This document shows, one piece after another, positions 24,429 to 31,860 of a DNA stretch of 64,000 nucleotides. This DNA comes from a virus, in IMG/VR virus record IMGVR_UViG_3300038441_001119, positions 124,001-188,000 of that record; one strand, 5' to 3'. The notes under the pieces are model-generated. The model did not search any database, was not told where the DNA came from, and was given only the letters and a program-made list of their open reading frames with translations. Position 1 is the first letter of the stretch. Each line of letters begins with the position of its first letter. A program made the translations under genes and the position numbers.

Positions 24429-24723
24429 TGCGTTTCACTTTCATCTTGGGGCGCAGCTTCGACTTCAGACGTATGGTCGAGGCGAGGAACTTGCGTGCCT
24501 CTCGATCAATGGTCCGTGATTTCCTTTCGTCGTACTGCAGGGTTGCCTCCTTGATGACCAGTCCATCAATGGAGGTGATGGTCCAAGCATTGTAGAGGTA
24601 TTTCAGTTCAGGGTCGTTGTCAGGTGTCTCGAAAACAAGAATGGCGCCAAGTTCCGGCTTGTTACCATGCTCGTCCTTGATGTCACTAGTCAGTTCAATC
24701 TTTTTTGTCAGGGGTTCCGTCAT
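24403..24723 (-). CDS. Small hypothetical protein
   Basis: 106 residues. The first 60 look like a small beta domain (LGAILVFETPDNDPELKY, then WTITSIDGLVIKEATLQY). The C-terminus is very basic (KSKLRPKMKVKRNGKSPRRR), which suggests nucleic-acid contact. It overlaps the upstream gene by 29 bp and the downstream small gene by 26 bp. No family recognised. Confidence 0.65.
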   Translation of the reverse strand: MTEPLTKKIELTSDIKDEHGNKPELGAILVFETPDNDPELKYLYNAWTITSIDGLVIKEATLQYDERKSRTIDREARKFLASTIRLKSKLRPKMKVKRNGKSPRRR

Positions 24724-25252
24724 CTTTTACTTTCAGTAGGAGGATGTCAGTCAAACCGGGATGGATAAACACATCGAACATTGCTGTTTCCTGTGGTTTC
24801 ATCTGTACGATCCCGGTATTGACTACGTGTCGTACAGTATAGATTCTGTGTTCGTTGCCAAGATAAACCCACGCAATGCTGTCACGTCTTTCTTTGAGGG
24901 TTACCTTAAGTCGCTTCGGCTTAATGTTGTTCGCACGGAAGATTTTATCAATCTTTTGCTCCATGGTTGCATTAGCCTCCACTCCCCGTGCACCTTGCCC
25001 AAGCACTTCACATGCACGGAAGTACATGCGGTCAATGCCTACGGTGTCCCAGCGTTCAATGAACTCTACGAGGGCTTCAGCTTTCTTGTAAGCCGTCTCC
25101 CTTCCTTTGAGTTCATTGTGATAAATCATGTGAGAGTGCATCCGAGCAAGGATGTCTGTAGTTGTGACATCGAGGGTAGCTTCCGGGTCTACCGTAACAC
25201 CCAACTGTTCAGCCATTCTCTTGACGAACTCTTCAAACTGATTCTCCGACAT
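24695..25252 (-). CDS. Hypothetical protein
   Basis: 185 residues from the ATG at 25252 (MSENQFEEFVKRMAEQL). The open frame extends 75 codons further upstream, but that part lies over the 25233-25511 gene and is Ser/Arg-rich as expected of a shadow. The N-terminal half is helical (LARMHSHMIYHNELKGRETA). The C-terminal half is a beta domain (DSIAWVYLGNEHRIYTVRHV, MFDVFIHPG). Function unknown. Overlaps on both sides place it in a run of small genes between SbcCD and terL. Confidence 0.7.
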   Translation of the reverse strand: MSENQFEEFVKRMAEQLGVTVDPEATLDVTTTDILARMHSHMIYHNELKGRETAYKKAEALVEFIERWDTVGIDRMYFRACEVLGQGARGVEANATMEQKIDKIFRANNIKPKRLKVTLKERRDSIAWVYLGNEHRIYTVRHVVNTGIVQMKPQETAMFDVFIHPGLTDILLLKVKDDGTPDKKD

Positions 25253-25511
25253 TTCCTTGTTCCTCTGAAGCTGGGTGAAGGCATTTGTACATTCCCTCCG
25301 CATCTTCTTTGGTAAGAACGTGTAGATAGAGATTTTCCCTTTCGTCGAGGCGAAGGGCAACGAAACAGGGGAACTGCCTCGGAACCTCGACTTGCTTTTG
25401 TCGGAAGAAGGGGAGTCCGCTACGGTGTTTGACCCACCTTGCAAACGCGGCGGCGTCTTGCTGGAAACAGAAATCATTTGAGTAGTGATTGTTTATTTTT
25501 GTCAGATCCAT
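25233..25511 (-). CDS. Small hypothetical protein, paralogue of 25474-25779
   Basis: 92 residues. The stretch VPRQFPCFVALRLDERENLY aligns with YPESYPCFVDYSIDDDLMDY in the adjacent upstream gene, so the two are tandem duplicates. It overlaps the next gene by 20 bp and the previous one by 38 bp. It is basic and aromatic near its N-terminus (FARWVKHRSGLPFF). No domain assigned. Confidence 0.65.
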   Translation of the reverse strand: MDLTKINNHYSNDFCFQQDAAAFARWVKHRSGLPFFRQKQVEVPRQFPCFVALRLDERENLYLHVLTKEDAEGMYKCLHPASEEQGNVGESV

Positions 25512-25779
25512 CGAACTTCATGGGAGAGTATGTGATCCCGATGACGGCCTCGTTCATCTTCTTCAGGTAGGGAATCTCTAGAAAGGTGAACCGGTAGTCC
25601 ATCAGATCGTCGTCTATACTGTAATCAACAAAGCAGGGGTAGCTTTCCGGATAATGCACAGGAGGGGCAGAGAAGCCAGTCTCTCGCAGATACGACTCAT
25701 AGTGTTCCTTGTTTCGTATCAGGCGGAAGTCTGGGCGTCGTGCTGTCTGTAGTGGGAATTGATCGTCAAACTGGCTCAT
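25474..25779 (-). CDS. Small hypothetical protein, paralogue of 25233-25511
   Basis: 101 residues. It shares with its downstream neighbour the core [FY]-P-C-F-V followed by an acidic patch and an aromatic strand (YRFTFLEIPYLKKM). It overlaps both neighbours (14-38 bp). Probably a small beta-sandwich-type domain duplicated in tandem. Role unknown. Confidence 0.65.
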   Translation of the reverse strand: MSQFDDQFPLQTARRPDFRLIRNKEHYESYLRETGFSAPPVHYPESYPCFVDYSIDDDLMDYRFTFLEIPYLKKMNEAVIGITYSPMKFDGSDKNKQSLLK

Positions 25780-26236
25780 CGGGGTGATTTTCTTTGAATA
25801 GTGTGTGGTATTTAGCGAACAGGTATCGTTGTCTCTTGGGTACTCTGAGTTTGACCCGCCATTTATACAGCTCTACCATGTAGGCCAGTTGTTTCGCAGG
25901 AATGTACCTATCGAGAATAGATAGGACACTCCTGCGCTCGTCCTCCGTAACAAAGGGAAGCATCGTAATAATCCACAAGGCGTAGTCCACCCTGTCGTAC
26001 GCGAGGTTCGGATTTTCGTCGTACGGAAAGCACGACTTCATGTCCATACGCCTCTCGATGACTTCCATGGTTACGCCCATGGAGCCAAACATATGGGTGA
26101 ATAACTGCACCCCTTTGGGACATGCACCGAAGTAGAGCAGTACGTCTGGAGAAATCTTTGTGCTACCCTGAGGTTTGAGAATTTCCTTCTCAAACAGACT
26201 CCACTTGATTCGCGTCAGTAGGCTTGGTTTCTTCAT
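25766..26236 (-). CDS. Hypothetical helical protein
   Basis: 156 residues from the ATG at 26236 (MKKPSLLTRIKWSLFEKE). A TTG four codons upstream is less likely. The protein looks all-helical, with ERRSVLSILDRYIPAKQLAY and a basic end (KLRVPKRQRYLFAKY). It overlaps the 26190-26450 gene by 47 bp, one of the longer overlaps here. Function unknown. Confidence 0.65.
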   Translation of the reverse strand: MKKPSLLTRIKWSLFEKEILKPQGSTKISPDVLLYFGACPKGVQLFTHMFGSMGVTMEVIERRMDMKSCFPYDENPNLAYDRVDYALWIITMLPFVTEDERRSVLSILDRYIPAKQLAYMVELYKWRVKLRVPKRQRYLFAKYHTLFKENHPDEPV

Positions 26237-26450
26237 GGTTGTTGACAACAGTTACGGTGATGGATGGAGATTGAGCGGAGTATTTCATACGCTCTCCTTC
26301 TTTTTTGATCTCTGCTCTGAGGGCGTCGAGAAAAGTATCAACGCCCTTTGAAAAACCGTCACGGTAACCTGCATCGCGGTCATCCATAACGATTTGTGAG
26401 TCTGCGAATGTCTCCCAGACCTGCATAGCTATTTTGTCGAAGTTGATCAT
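26190..26450 (-). CDS. Small hypothetical protein
   Basis: 86 residues, beginning MINFDKIAMQVWETFADSQI, with a helical centre and a polar tail (NNHEETKPTDANQVESV). Coupled to the upstream gene by ATGA at 26447-26450. Nothing indicates its role. Confidence 0.65.
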   Translation of the reverse strand: MINFDKIAMQVWETFADSQIVMDDRDAGYRDGFSKGVDTFLDALRAEIKKEGERMKYSAQSPSITVTVVNNHEETKPTDANQVESV

Positions 26451-26902
26451 TGTTCGGTGGCTTTGTCCCAGAGTTCGTAAACAAGGGCGAATTTAAGTGG
26501 GAGGATGTGGACGGTCTGTTTGTCTGAAGTGACGACCTCGAAACCTCCGCGTTTGAAGTCCGCCTTGTGGTGTGCATCGCCCTTGTGGCGGACGAGCTTC
26601 ACTTTCTCACAGTCTTCTTCATTGATCCTGATGGGAGCGCGGTCCCCAATGAAGTTGAATGCGATGGTCTCCAGATCGATCATTTCAATTTCAGCAAGGG
26701 CGCCGTCAATGAAGACACCTTGGGTGCTGAAAAGTGCATTGCACATATCACGCCAGTTGGAGAAGGCGACGATGTCGTGATTCTTTGGAGAAGCAACGGC
26801 TTCGATATCCTTCTTGGGTTTCGCTGGAGGAGCCGGGACCTTCGGGGTTTGATTCGACTTGTCAACGATGGTGATAGTGGGCTTGGTGGTAGTGGTGGAC
26901 AT
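26447..26902 (-). CDS. Hypothetical protein
   Basis: 151 residues. Residues 1-35 are a Thr/Pro/Lys-rich, probably disordered tail. The rest is a compact alpha/beta domain (FSNWRDMCNALFSTQGVFID, IAFNFIGDRAPIRI, HILPLKFALVYELW). It starts 18 nt after a terminator-like hairpin with no room for a conventional promoter, so its mRNA may come from read-through or from a promoter inside the upstream gene. Confidence 0.7.
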   Translation of the reverse strand: MSTTTTKPTITIVDKSNQTPKVPAPPAKPKKDIEAVASPKNHDIVAFSNWRDMCNALFSTQGVFIDGALAEIEMIDLETIAFNFIGDRAPIRINEEDCEKVKLVRHKGDAHHKADFKRGGFEVVTSDKQTVHILPLKFALVYELWDKATEQ

Positions 26903-26920
26903 TATGGGTGTATAAATAAA

Positions 26921-26948
26921 AACCCCGGCTCTTTGCAGAGACGGGGTT
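26921..26948 (-). terminator. Rho-independent terminator
   Basis: AACCCCG/CGGGGTT plus inner CTCT/AGAG form a two-part stem with a 4-base loop, followed on the minus strand by TTTTATTTATA. It starts 20 bp after the stop of 26969-27457. It lies only 18 nt ahead of the next start codon. Confidence 0.75.
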
Positions 26949-26968
26949 GGGTGTCGAGAAATCTGACT

Positions 26969-27457
26969 TTATTTAGTTAGGAACGGATCGTCAGTCAGTA
27001 CGTTCCTGTCGTCGCTATCCGGGGCGTGACCGATTCGTGGGATCGACTTGTCATCAGAGTCAATGGACTTGGACAAGTGAGCTTGGAATGCGGTAAGGAG
27101 AGGACGAATAATGACCGTTTGCAGTAGCTGATCGAAACCTTCATGCGCATACCCGATCATGCCGGGGTCCAGCGCATTGGGCATAGCGTTTTCACCGAAG
27201 ATGCGAGCGATTTCACCTTCCTTGGAGACAAGCCGGATGTCACTGATTAGCACAACGTCGGAGAGTTTCCTCTGCGCGAGTTTTGCTACGATGACATCCG
27301 TTGCGTCTCCGTAACCGGAAGCGGAAATGATTTTCTCAAACGTGGCTTGATTGGCTGCCAAAAGCAGTGCAGCTTTAGCCAAAAGCTCCGGTACATCCGC
27401 CTCAGTCGGTGTTTGGTTTGTACCTGTCTTTTCGTTCTTGTCTTTCGATACGCTCAT
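26969..27457 (-). CDS. Hypothetical protein near terL
   Basis: 162 residues. A polar N-terminal tail (about 1-22) precedes a helical domain with many small residues (LLAKAALLLAANQATFEKII), then beta-type stretches (VVLISDIRLVSKEGEIARIF). It overlaps the 27402-27620 gene by 56 bp. It could be a small terminase or packaging partner because of its closeness to terL, but TerS proteins usually show a helix-turn-helix start and I do not see one. Confidence 0.65.
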   Translation of the reverse strand: MSVSKDKNEKTGTNQTPTEADVPELLAKAALLLAANQATFEKIISASGYGDATDVIVAKLAQRKLSDVVLISDIRLVSKEGEIARIFGENAMPNALDPGMIGYAHEGFDQLLQTVIIRPLLTAFQAHLSKSIDSDDKSIPRIGHAPDSDDRNVLTDDPFLTK

Positions 27458-27620
27458 CTTCAGTTCGATCCTGCTCTATTTCCTCCTTGACTGCAAGATC
27501 TTTATCGGCTTTTATTTTATCTGTACACGCTTTAATAGCAGCCTCGTACGCAGAATTGCGTGGGCGACGGGTGTTCCAGTTGTTCCGATTGAGGAACAAA
27601 GCAGCAGTACGAGCAATCAT
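27402..27620 (-). CDS. Small charged protein, divergent from terL
   Basis: 72 residues. It begins MIARTAALFLNRNNWNTRR and becomes very charged at the end (DRTEDERIERQERKDRYK), consistent with a helix. Its ATG is immediately back to back with the terL ATG, together forming the palindrome CATATG at 27618-27623. Any terL promoter must therefore lie inside this gene. A small terminase subunit is conceivable but unsupported. Confidence 0.6.
   Translation of the reverse strand: MIARTAALFLNRNNWNTRRPRNSAYEAAIKACTDKIKADKDLAVKEEIEQDRTEDERIERQERKDRYKPNTD
27487..27515 (+). promoter_or_regulatory. Weak promoter candidate for terL, inside the divergent gene
   Basis: TTGACT, a 17-base spacer and TTTTAT read toward terL. 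The -35 is good (5 of 6) but the -10 is poor (4 of 6). It lies about 105 bp ahead of the terL ATG within the opposite-strand gene. Offered because terL has no intergenic space of its own. Confidence 0.3.
27580..27599 (+). other. Inverted repeat 21 bp ahead of terL
   Basis: TTGTTCC and GGAACAA form a perfect 7-bp inverted repeat with a 6-base loop. It could form a stem in the terL mRNA leader near its start codon, or act as an operator. It is inside the 27402-27620 coding sequence, so it could be chance. Confidence 0.4.
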
Positions 27621-29501
27621 ATGTATAAGTCTAACAAAGACCTTTATTCGCGAATTAGTAACGATACTAACTTCCGACTCAATATTAACAAACTATTTGG
27701 GAGATTTCAAATAGAAGCAGCGGAAGCAGCAAAAGGTCGTCCCGGCGCTGAGGAGAAGCGGGACAAGACGATGATGGAACTATTCCAGTATTGTGGTTGG
27801 AACGTTGGCATTTTCTTTCCCCTGTTCTTCCCCAAGATGATTGAAGGGGGTCCTCTGAATGTGATGCGTCGTCCGTTCGGATTCATGATGACCGAGCTGA
27901 ACGTCTCTGGTTACACCTGTATCAGGGGTAGTCGTCAGATCGCAAAGTCCACCAATCTTGTTGGCAGGCAGCTTGTTAAGGGATTCCTGTTTCCTCGGTT
28001 CAAGTCGATGTACATCTGTCCTCACAACAACCACAAGAAAACCTATCAGAACAGGTTTGCTGAAATGGAGGCGGCATGTCCGTTCATGGACTTCGTGTAC
28101 AAGAACCCTCGTCTCCGCACCAACCTTTCGTACAAGCAGTATCCTCTGGAAGGTGAAGTAAACATTGTGAACTGTCTGACCGACTCTTCGCAGGCGCGTT
28201 CGAAAACCACTGATGAGCTTCTGTACGACGAGTACCAGCTCTTTGACTGGACTCTTGAAGGTGATATTCGTCCCTGCCAATCGGTCTCTAAGATTCCGAT
28301 GACTGTGTATGCAGGAACCTCCACCACTGTCGACTCCCCTCTGGAGTTCCGGTACCAAGAGGGAAGCCAACATACGTGGAAGGTCAGAAGTCCGAACGGT
28401 AAGGATTGGATTGATTTCGGTGACGAGGAGTTGATGATCAAATGCATACGTCCTCGCGGTTTGGTGTGTCCTTACACTGAACGTCCCCTGAATGTCGCAC
28501 AAGGCGAGTACACTCCTACTTACAAGGATAGACATGAATATGGTTACACCAGTATCCATGTTCCTCAGCTTATTATCAAAGACAAGGTGGAGCACCGTAT
28601 CGACTGGGCTAAGATCTACGAAGCTTTTGAGGAGTTCGATAGACCGAAGTTCATGGAAGAGTTCCTTGGTATCCCCTCGGAACTGGGTGCTCGGGAAATT
28701 ACTGAGGCAGACCTTAAGGCGATCTGCACTCTTGGGAGCAAAGACGAGGTCTTTGAAAGGGTCAAACGCGGTGACTACAGTATTATTGTCTCTGGCTTTG
28801 ACTGGGGTGGTTCTGACCACATTCCACACATCAAAGCTTCCCGCGTTAGTTTCACTGCCAATGCTGTTCTTGGTCTATCTGCTGATGGATACGTTGATAT
28901 CCTTCATATGAGGCAGCACCATGGTATGAACTATGACTTCATTACCGGGCAGATTGCTGAGGACTACAGGAAGTACCAGTGTAACGCACTAGCTTGTGAC
29001 GCTGCTGGTGGTCAAGTCTACCTCAACAATCTTGATAAGCTTCTGAATCATAAGACTAACTTCCGGTTCGGTTACCACGCGCATGTCTTCCAACTGATGG
29101 GAGTTCCTTCGCATGGAGCGCCGAACCATTACACGTTGAACAAGCACGAGTCTATCGCCCAGCTGTTCCAAGCCATCAAGCACAAGAAGATTCGCTGCTA
29201 CAAGTGGGAGGAGTCCGGGCCGCGTCTTAGCGAGATCCTGAATGTACAACGTGTTCTTATCGAACCGCAGTCGGGACCTCCGAAGTATCACTATCACATG
29301 ACACCTCGGAATCCCGACGATACGGTTCATGCTTTGAACTACTCATATATTCTGATGCGCTTGCTTGCTGGTGAAAACGTTGTTCACGACGAACGCTTGA
29401 TGCGTACTATTCAACAGGCTGTGCGGGGCGAGAATACTTTCTCCCCATTCCAGACATTCGGTGGTGTACCGAATCTGTTCGGGGAAATCGTTTCCGGTTA
29501 A
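27621..29501 (+). CDS. terL: Terminase large subunit
   Basis: 626 residues. The motor and nuclease that packages DNA into proheads. The ATPase domain has a T4-type Walker A variant SRQIAKST at 104-111, Walker B LLYDEYQ at 200-206 with catalytic Glu, and a coupling motif AGTSTT at 231-236. The RNase H-like nuclease has GFDWGG (Asp393), ACDAAG (Asp460) and NPDDTVH (566-567). The ATG at 27621 is chosen because the frame further upstream is antisense to the 27402-27620 gene. It is one of only two genes on the plus strand. The stop shares the palindrome TTAA with the stop of the convergent gene. Confidence 0.95.
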   Translation: MYKSNKDLYSRISNDTNFRLNINKLFGRFQIEAAEAAKGRPGAEEKRDKTMMELFQYCGWNVGIFFPLFFPKMIEGGPLNVMRRPFGFMMTELNVSGYTCIRGSRQIAKSTNLVGRQLVKGFLFPRFKSMYICPHNNHKKTYQNRFAEMEAACPFMDFVYKNPRLRTNLSYKQYPLEGEVNIVNCLTDSSQARSKTTDELLYDEYQLFDWTLEGDIRPCQSVSKIPMTVYAGTSTTVDSPLEFRYQEGSQHTWKVRSPNGKDWIDFGDEELMIKCIRPRGLVCPYTERPLNVAQGEYTPTYKDRHEYGYTSIHVPQLIIKDKVEHRIDWAKIYEAFEEFDRPKFMEEFLGIPSELGAREITEADLKAICTLGSKDEVFERVKRGDYSIIVSGFDWGGSDHIPHIKASRVSFTANAVLGLSADGYVDILHMRQHHGMNYDFITGQIAEDYRKYQCNALACDAAGGQVYLNNLDKLLNHKTNFRFGYHAHVFQLMGVPSHGAPNHYTLNKHESIAQLFQAIKHKKIRCYKWEESGPRLSEILNVQRVLIEPQSGPPKYHYHMTPRNPDDTVHALNYSYILMRLLAGENVVHDERLMRTIQQAVRGENTFSPFQTFGGVPNLFGEIVSG

Positions 29502-30298
29502 ACCCAGACAAATTCCTCGGTCACCTCATCGCGGGTCTCAGCGAACTTGTGTTCGAGGTACTTGGGTGCGAGTTCGTTCCACTTAGCTTCGGCTAACAGT
29601 TTCACCTCCGTACTGTCGGGGTTATGTAGGGCGTACTTTGCCATATTGACCGCGTGTACGGTTACACCTTGCATCACACGGGGGAATATGTGCAAGTTTT
29701 TGGTGAATACGTCTACGTGCCTCGTGGTCTCGCTTCCATAGTTGAATAAGTTCAACGTACCGATCACCACCTTCTCCGGTGACACTTCATACATCGAATG
29801 GACATCGAGCTGAGAGTGCCCAAATAGAGCCGACCTTGTTTGTAGCGATTTACCAATCAATACTTCTCCACTAACGAACTGCACTTCTGCTCCAGAAGAA
29901 ACGTGACCCCTCACGTTGACGCTTTCTCTGAACTCTATCTTGGTACCAGAAGGACGAGCGTGGATACTATCGAGGGATTCCACGCTTGATCGGAACACAA
30001 GATCCCCGTCCGATTCGATACGACCATGCGCGTGAACACTTTCTAGGAAAATTGTCGTTCCAGTTCTCCGACGAGTAAAGTCCATGTTCTTGAACATTAC
30101 TACCGTACCAACTCCCACAGTCAATCCTTCATAAGTATGGCCTGCTGGTAGATGTACGATACCAAGTCCGGATTCTAGGACAAGTCTCGACTCTCTTGAA
30201 AGAGTGAGCAGCGTTGACTGTAGAGCTGGAAGAAGGATCTTCTCTTTGGAGAACCTATGCGCAGTCGTCAGGTCTTCTTTAGATATATGAAAGTCCAT
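29498..30298 (-). CDS. Tagged beta-solenoid-like protein 1
   Basis: 266 residues. Short beta-strand repeats run through the middle (RRTGTTIFLESVHAHGRIES, GDLVFRSSVES, GTKIEFRESVNVRGHVSSGA), spaced roughly 18-22 residues apart. This is the look of a right-handed beta-helix or bactofilin-like solenoid. The end is DEVTEEFVWV, the shared C-terminal peptide with Trp in place of Phe. Four such genes are adjacent (29498-32621), all tagged. The stop is convergent with terL, sharing TTAA. Solenoids in phages usually serve in fibres, spikes or surface layers, but there is no trimerisation or enzyme domain here. Confidence 0.75.
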   Translation of the reverse strand: MDFHISKEDLTTAHRFSKEKILLPALQSTLLTLSRESRLVLESGLGIVHLPAGHTYEGLTVGVGTVVMFKNMDFTRRRTGTTIFLESVHAHGRIESDGDLVFRSSVESLDSIHARPSGTKIEFRESVNVRGHVSSGAEVQFVSGEVLIGKSLQTRSALFGHSQLDVHSMYEVSPEKVVIGTLNLFNYGSETTRHVDVFTKNLHIFPRVMQGVTVHAVNMAKYALHNPDSTEVKLLAEAKWNELAPKYLEHKFAETRDEVTEEFVWV

Positions 30299-31098
30299 TA
30301 TATGAATACGTACTCTTCTTCGAGGACAGAGGTTGGCAGCTGAGGTCCATTGATGATGACTTTGGACTCCAGCTGTTTGGCGTAGGTCGGATGTCCCTTG
30401 AACAGGAACTCGTCACACCTGACAGGGTACTGCACATCGTTGGAATCGACGTTGTGGTGCCACAGTCCTTCCACGGTAACTGTGGGTAACGTTTTTTGTG
30501 CTGGGATGTCGGCGGGCCAGAGCTGGATCATACCTGTAGTCTCCAGTTTGGGGCATTTGACATTGCACTGTGCCATATGTATCTTGACAACCTTCACGGG
30601 ACTATCGAAGACGATATTGGCGAACTTCTCAGAATCGTTCTCAGCCATCGTGACAGGAACGACAATGATATAGTCGGCCTCGGCAGGACCCTTGATGTGA
30701 ATGAACATGTCACTCAATGCTACACCAGATGGACGTAACGACAGATTCAGTACAAGATCAGCTCCGGATGACCCTTTGTAGCTACCAGCAACAACAAGTT
30801 TATGCTTAACGATAATCTGCCGATTGTGCTCAAGGTTACCTCCTAAGTTTCCTGTAGTTAAAGTAAATTGGCAGGAATTAATCCTGATATTCGTTCCGCT
30901 ACCTACTTCGAGATGCCCTACGACACAGGTGGAACTAATATCGTATGCACCGAGGTCAGGAGCGATGGCAACATTGGGTAGACGGGATGGTTGTCCTTGC
31001 CTGCCTTGCTCTCGTCCCCATGCTGTAATAGCTGCGCTAAGGTTCGTAGTACGGGAGGTGATATTGATGTCGATTGTTGGTATTTCAGGTGGTTTCAT
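30298..31098 (-). CDS. Tagged beta-solenoid-like protein 2
   Basis: 266 residues, the same length as its downstream neighbour. Repeated strands such as GSGTNIRINSCQFTLTTG and NRQIIVKHKLVVAGSYKG suggest a solenoid. A segment ANIVFDSPVKVVKIHMAQ recalls TNIAFKKVAI in the next member. It ends SVLEEEYVFI. A 1-bp TAATG overlap couples it to 29498-30298. Paralogous to the flanking genes but strongly diverged. Function unknown; display or scaffold roles are inference. Confidence 0.75.
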   Translation of the reverse strand: MKPPEIPTIDINITSRTTNLSAAITAWGREQGRQGQPSRLPNVAIAPDLGAYDISSTCVVGHLEVGSGTNIRINSCQFTLTTGNLGGNLEHNRQIIVKHKLVVAGSYKGSSGADLVLNLSLRPSGVALSDMFIHIKGPAEADYIIVVPVTMAENDSEKFANIVFDSPVKVVKIHMAQCNVKCPKLETTGMIQLWPADIPAQKTLPTVTVEGLWHHNVDSNDVQYPVRCDEFLFKGHPTYAKQLESKVIINGPQLPTSVLEEEYVFI

Positions 31099-31101
31099 AA
31101 T

Positions 31102-31860
31102 TTAGATCCACACGAATTCTTCTGTGATGGGTTCTGTAATGATGGCGACCTTTTTGAAGGCTATATTGGTGAACTTAAGTGACCCATGGTTAACCTTAGG
31201 TCCAAGTTCCTCCGTGCGCACCGCTACTGACAGGGTGGAATTGGTTGGCGGTACGTTGAACTCCGTACAATCTACAACAATATGCTCGGTTGAGCGTCTA
31301 CTGTTGGTAGCCGCAATACTCAACGCTGTAAGGGTACCATCTACACTCAGATGAGAGTACATACCGCGAGCCACTACCATGTGGCTGAGGGTGACATCTC
31401 CTTCTACAGTCAGGCTACCTGTTATTAGCAGCTTGTTGGTACCTGATACTTCTTTGCTGATAGGACCGCATATGGTACCTGACGACTTGGTCATACAATA
31501 CAAAGTACCGAAAGCGTGGTTGGCGAACGAGGCATTACCTGCTGGTCGACTTATCCCATTTTCAAACAGGAACTTTCCGTACAAGTCCATGGAGTACTGG
31601 TACCCCATTTTCCCCTGTACATGCACAGTACCATGTATGGAAATTCCAGATTCGAAATACAGTTCCGTACCTGCGCCGATCCGAAGGTGACGTACCACTG
31701 CCCAGAAAGCGATATAGACCACACCTAGTCCTCCGGGAACATCCCAGTCAATCGTGCGTCCCCGGTTGTTCATCGTGGACATACTGACCACTCTGTGAGT
31801 CATGCGAGGACGAAGCTCACAGTGATCCCACCCGTTTTGTGTTATGGTTGGAAATTTCAT
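31102..31860 (-). CDS. Tagged beta-solenoid-like protein 3
   Basis: 252 residues from the ATG at 31860, which overlaps the upstream stop as ATGA. The open frame reaches back to 31992, but that section covers the previous gene. The body has regular strand-turn repeats (GAGTELYFESGISIHGTVHV, NKLLITGSLTVEGDVTLSHM). It ends ITEPITEEFVWI. It shares the phrase 'G-A-G-T-x-L' before the first long strand with members 2 and 4 (GSGTN, GDGTN), supporting common descent. Confidence 0.75.
   Translation of the reverse strand: MKFPTITQNGWDHCELRPRMTHRVVSMSTMNNRGRTIDWDVPGGLGVVYIAFWAVVRHLRIGAGTELYFESGISIHGTVHVQGKMGYQYSMDLYGKFLFENGISRPAGNASFANHAFGTLYCMTKSSGTICGPISKEVSGTNKLLITGSLTVEGDVTLSHMVVARGMYSHLSVDGTLTALSIAATNSRRSTEHIVVDCTEFNVPPTNSTLSVAVRTEELGPKVNHGSLKFTNIAFKKVAIITEPITEEFVWI

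Noticed and set aside
27351-27620. Upstream extension of the terL reading frame (90 codons)
   Set aside because: It is antisense to the minus-strand genes 26969-27457 and 27402-27620, and the TerL family match is downstream of the ATG at 27621.
27780-28829. A 349-codon minus-strand frame inside terL
   Set aside because: It is the shadow of terL, whose motifs are unmistakable on the plus strand. No domain is visible in the antisense product.
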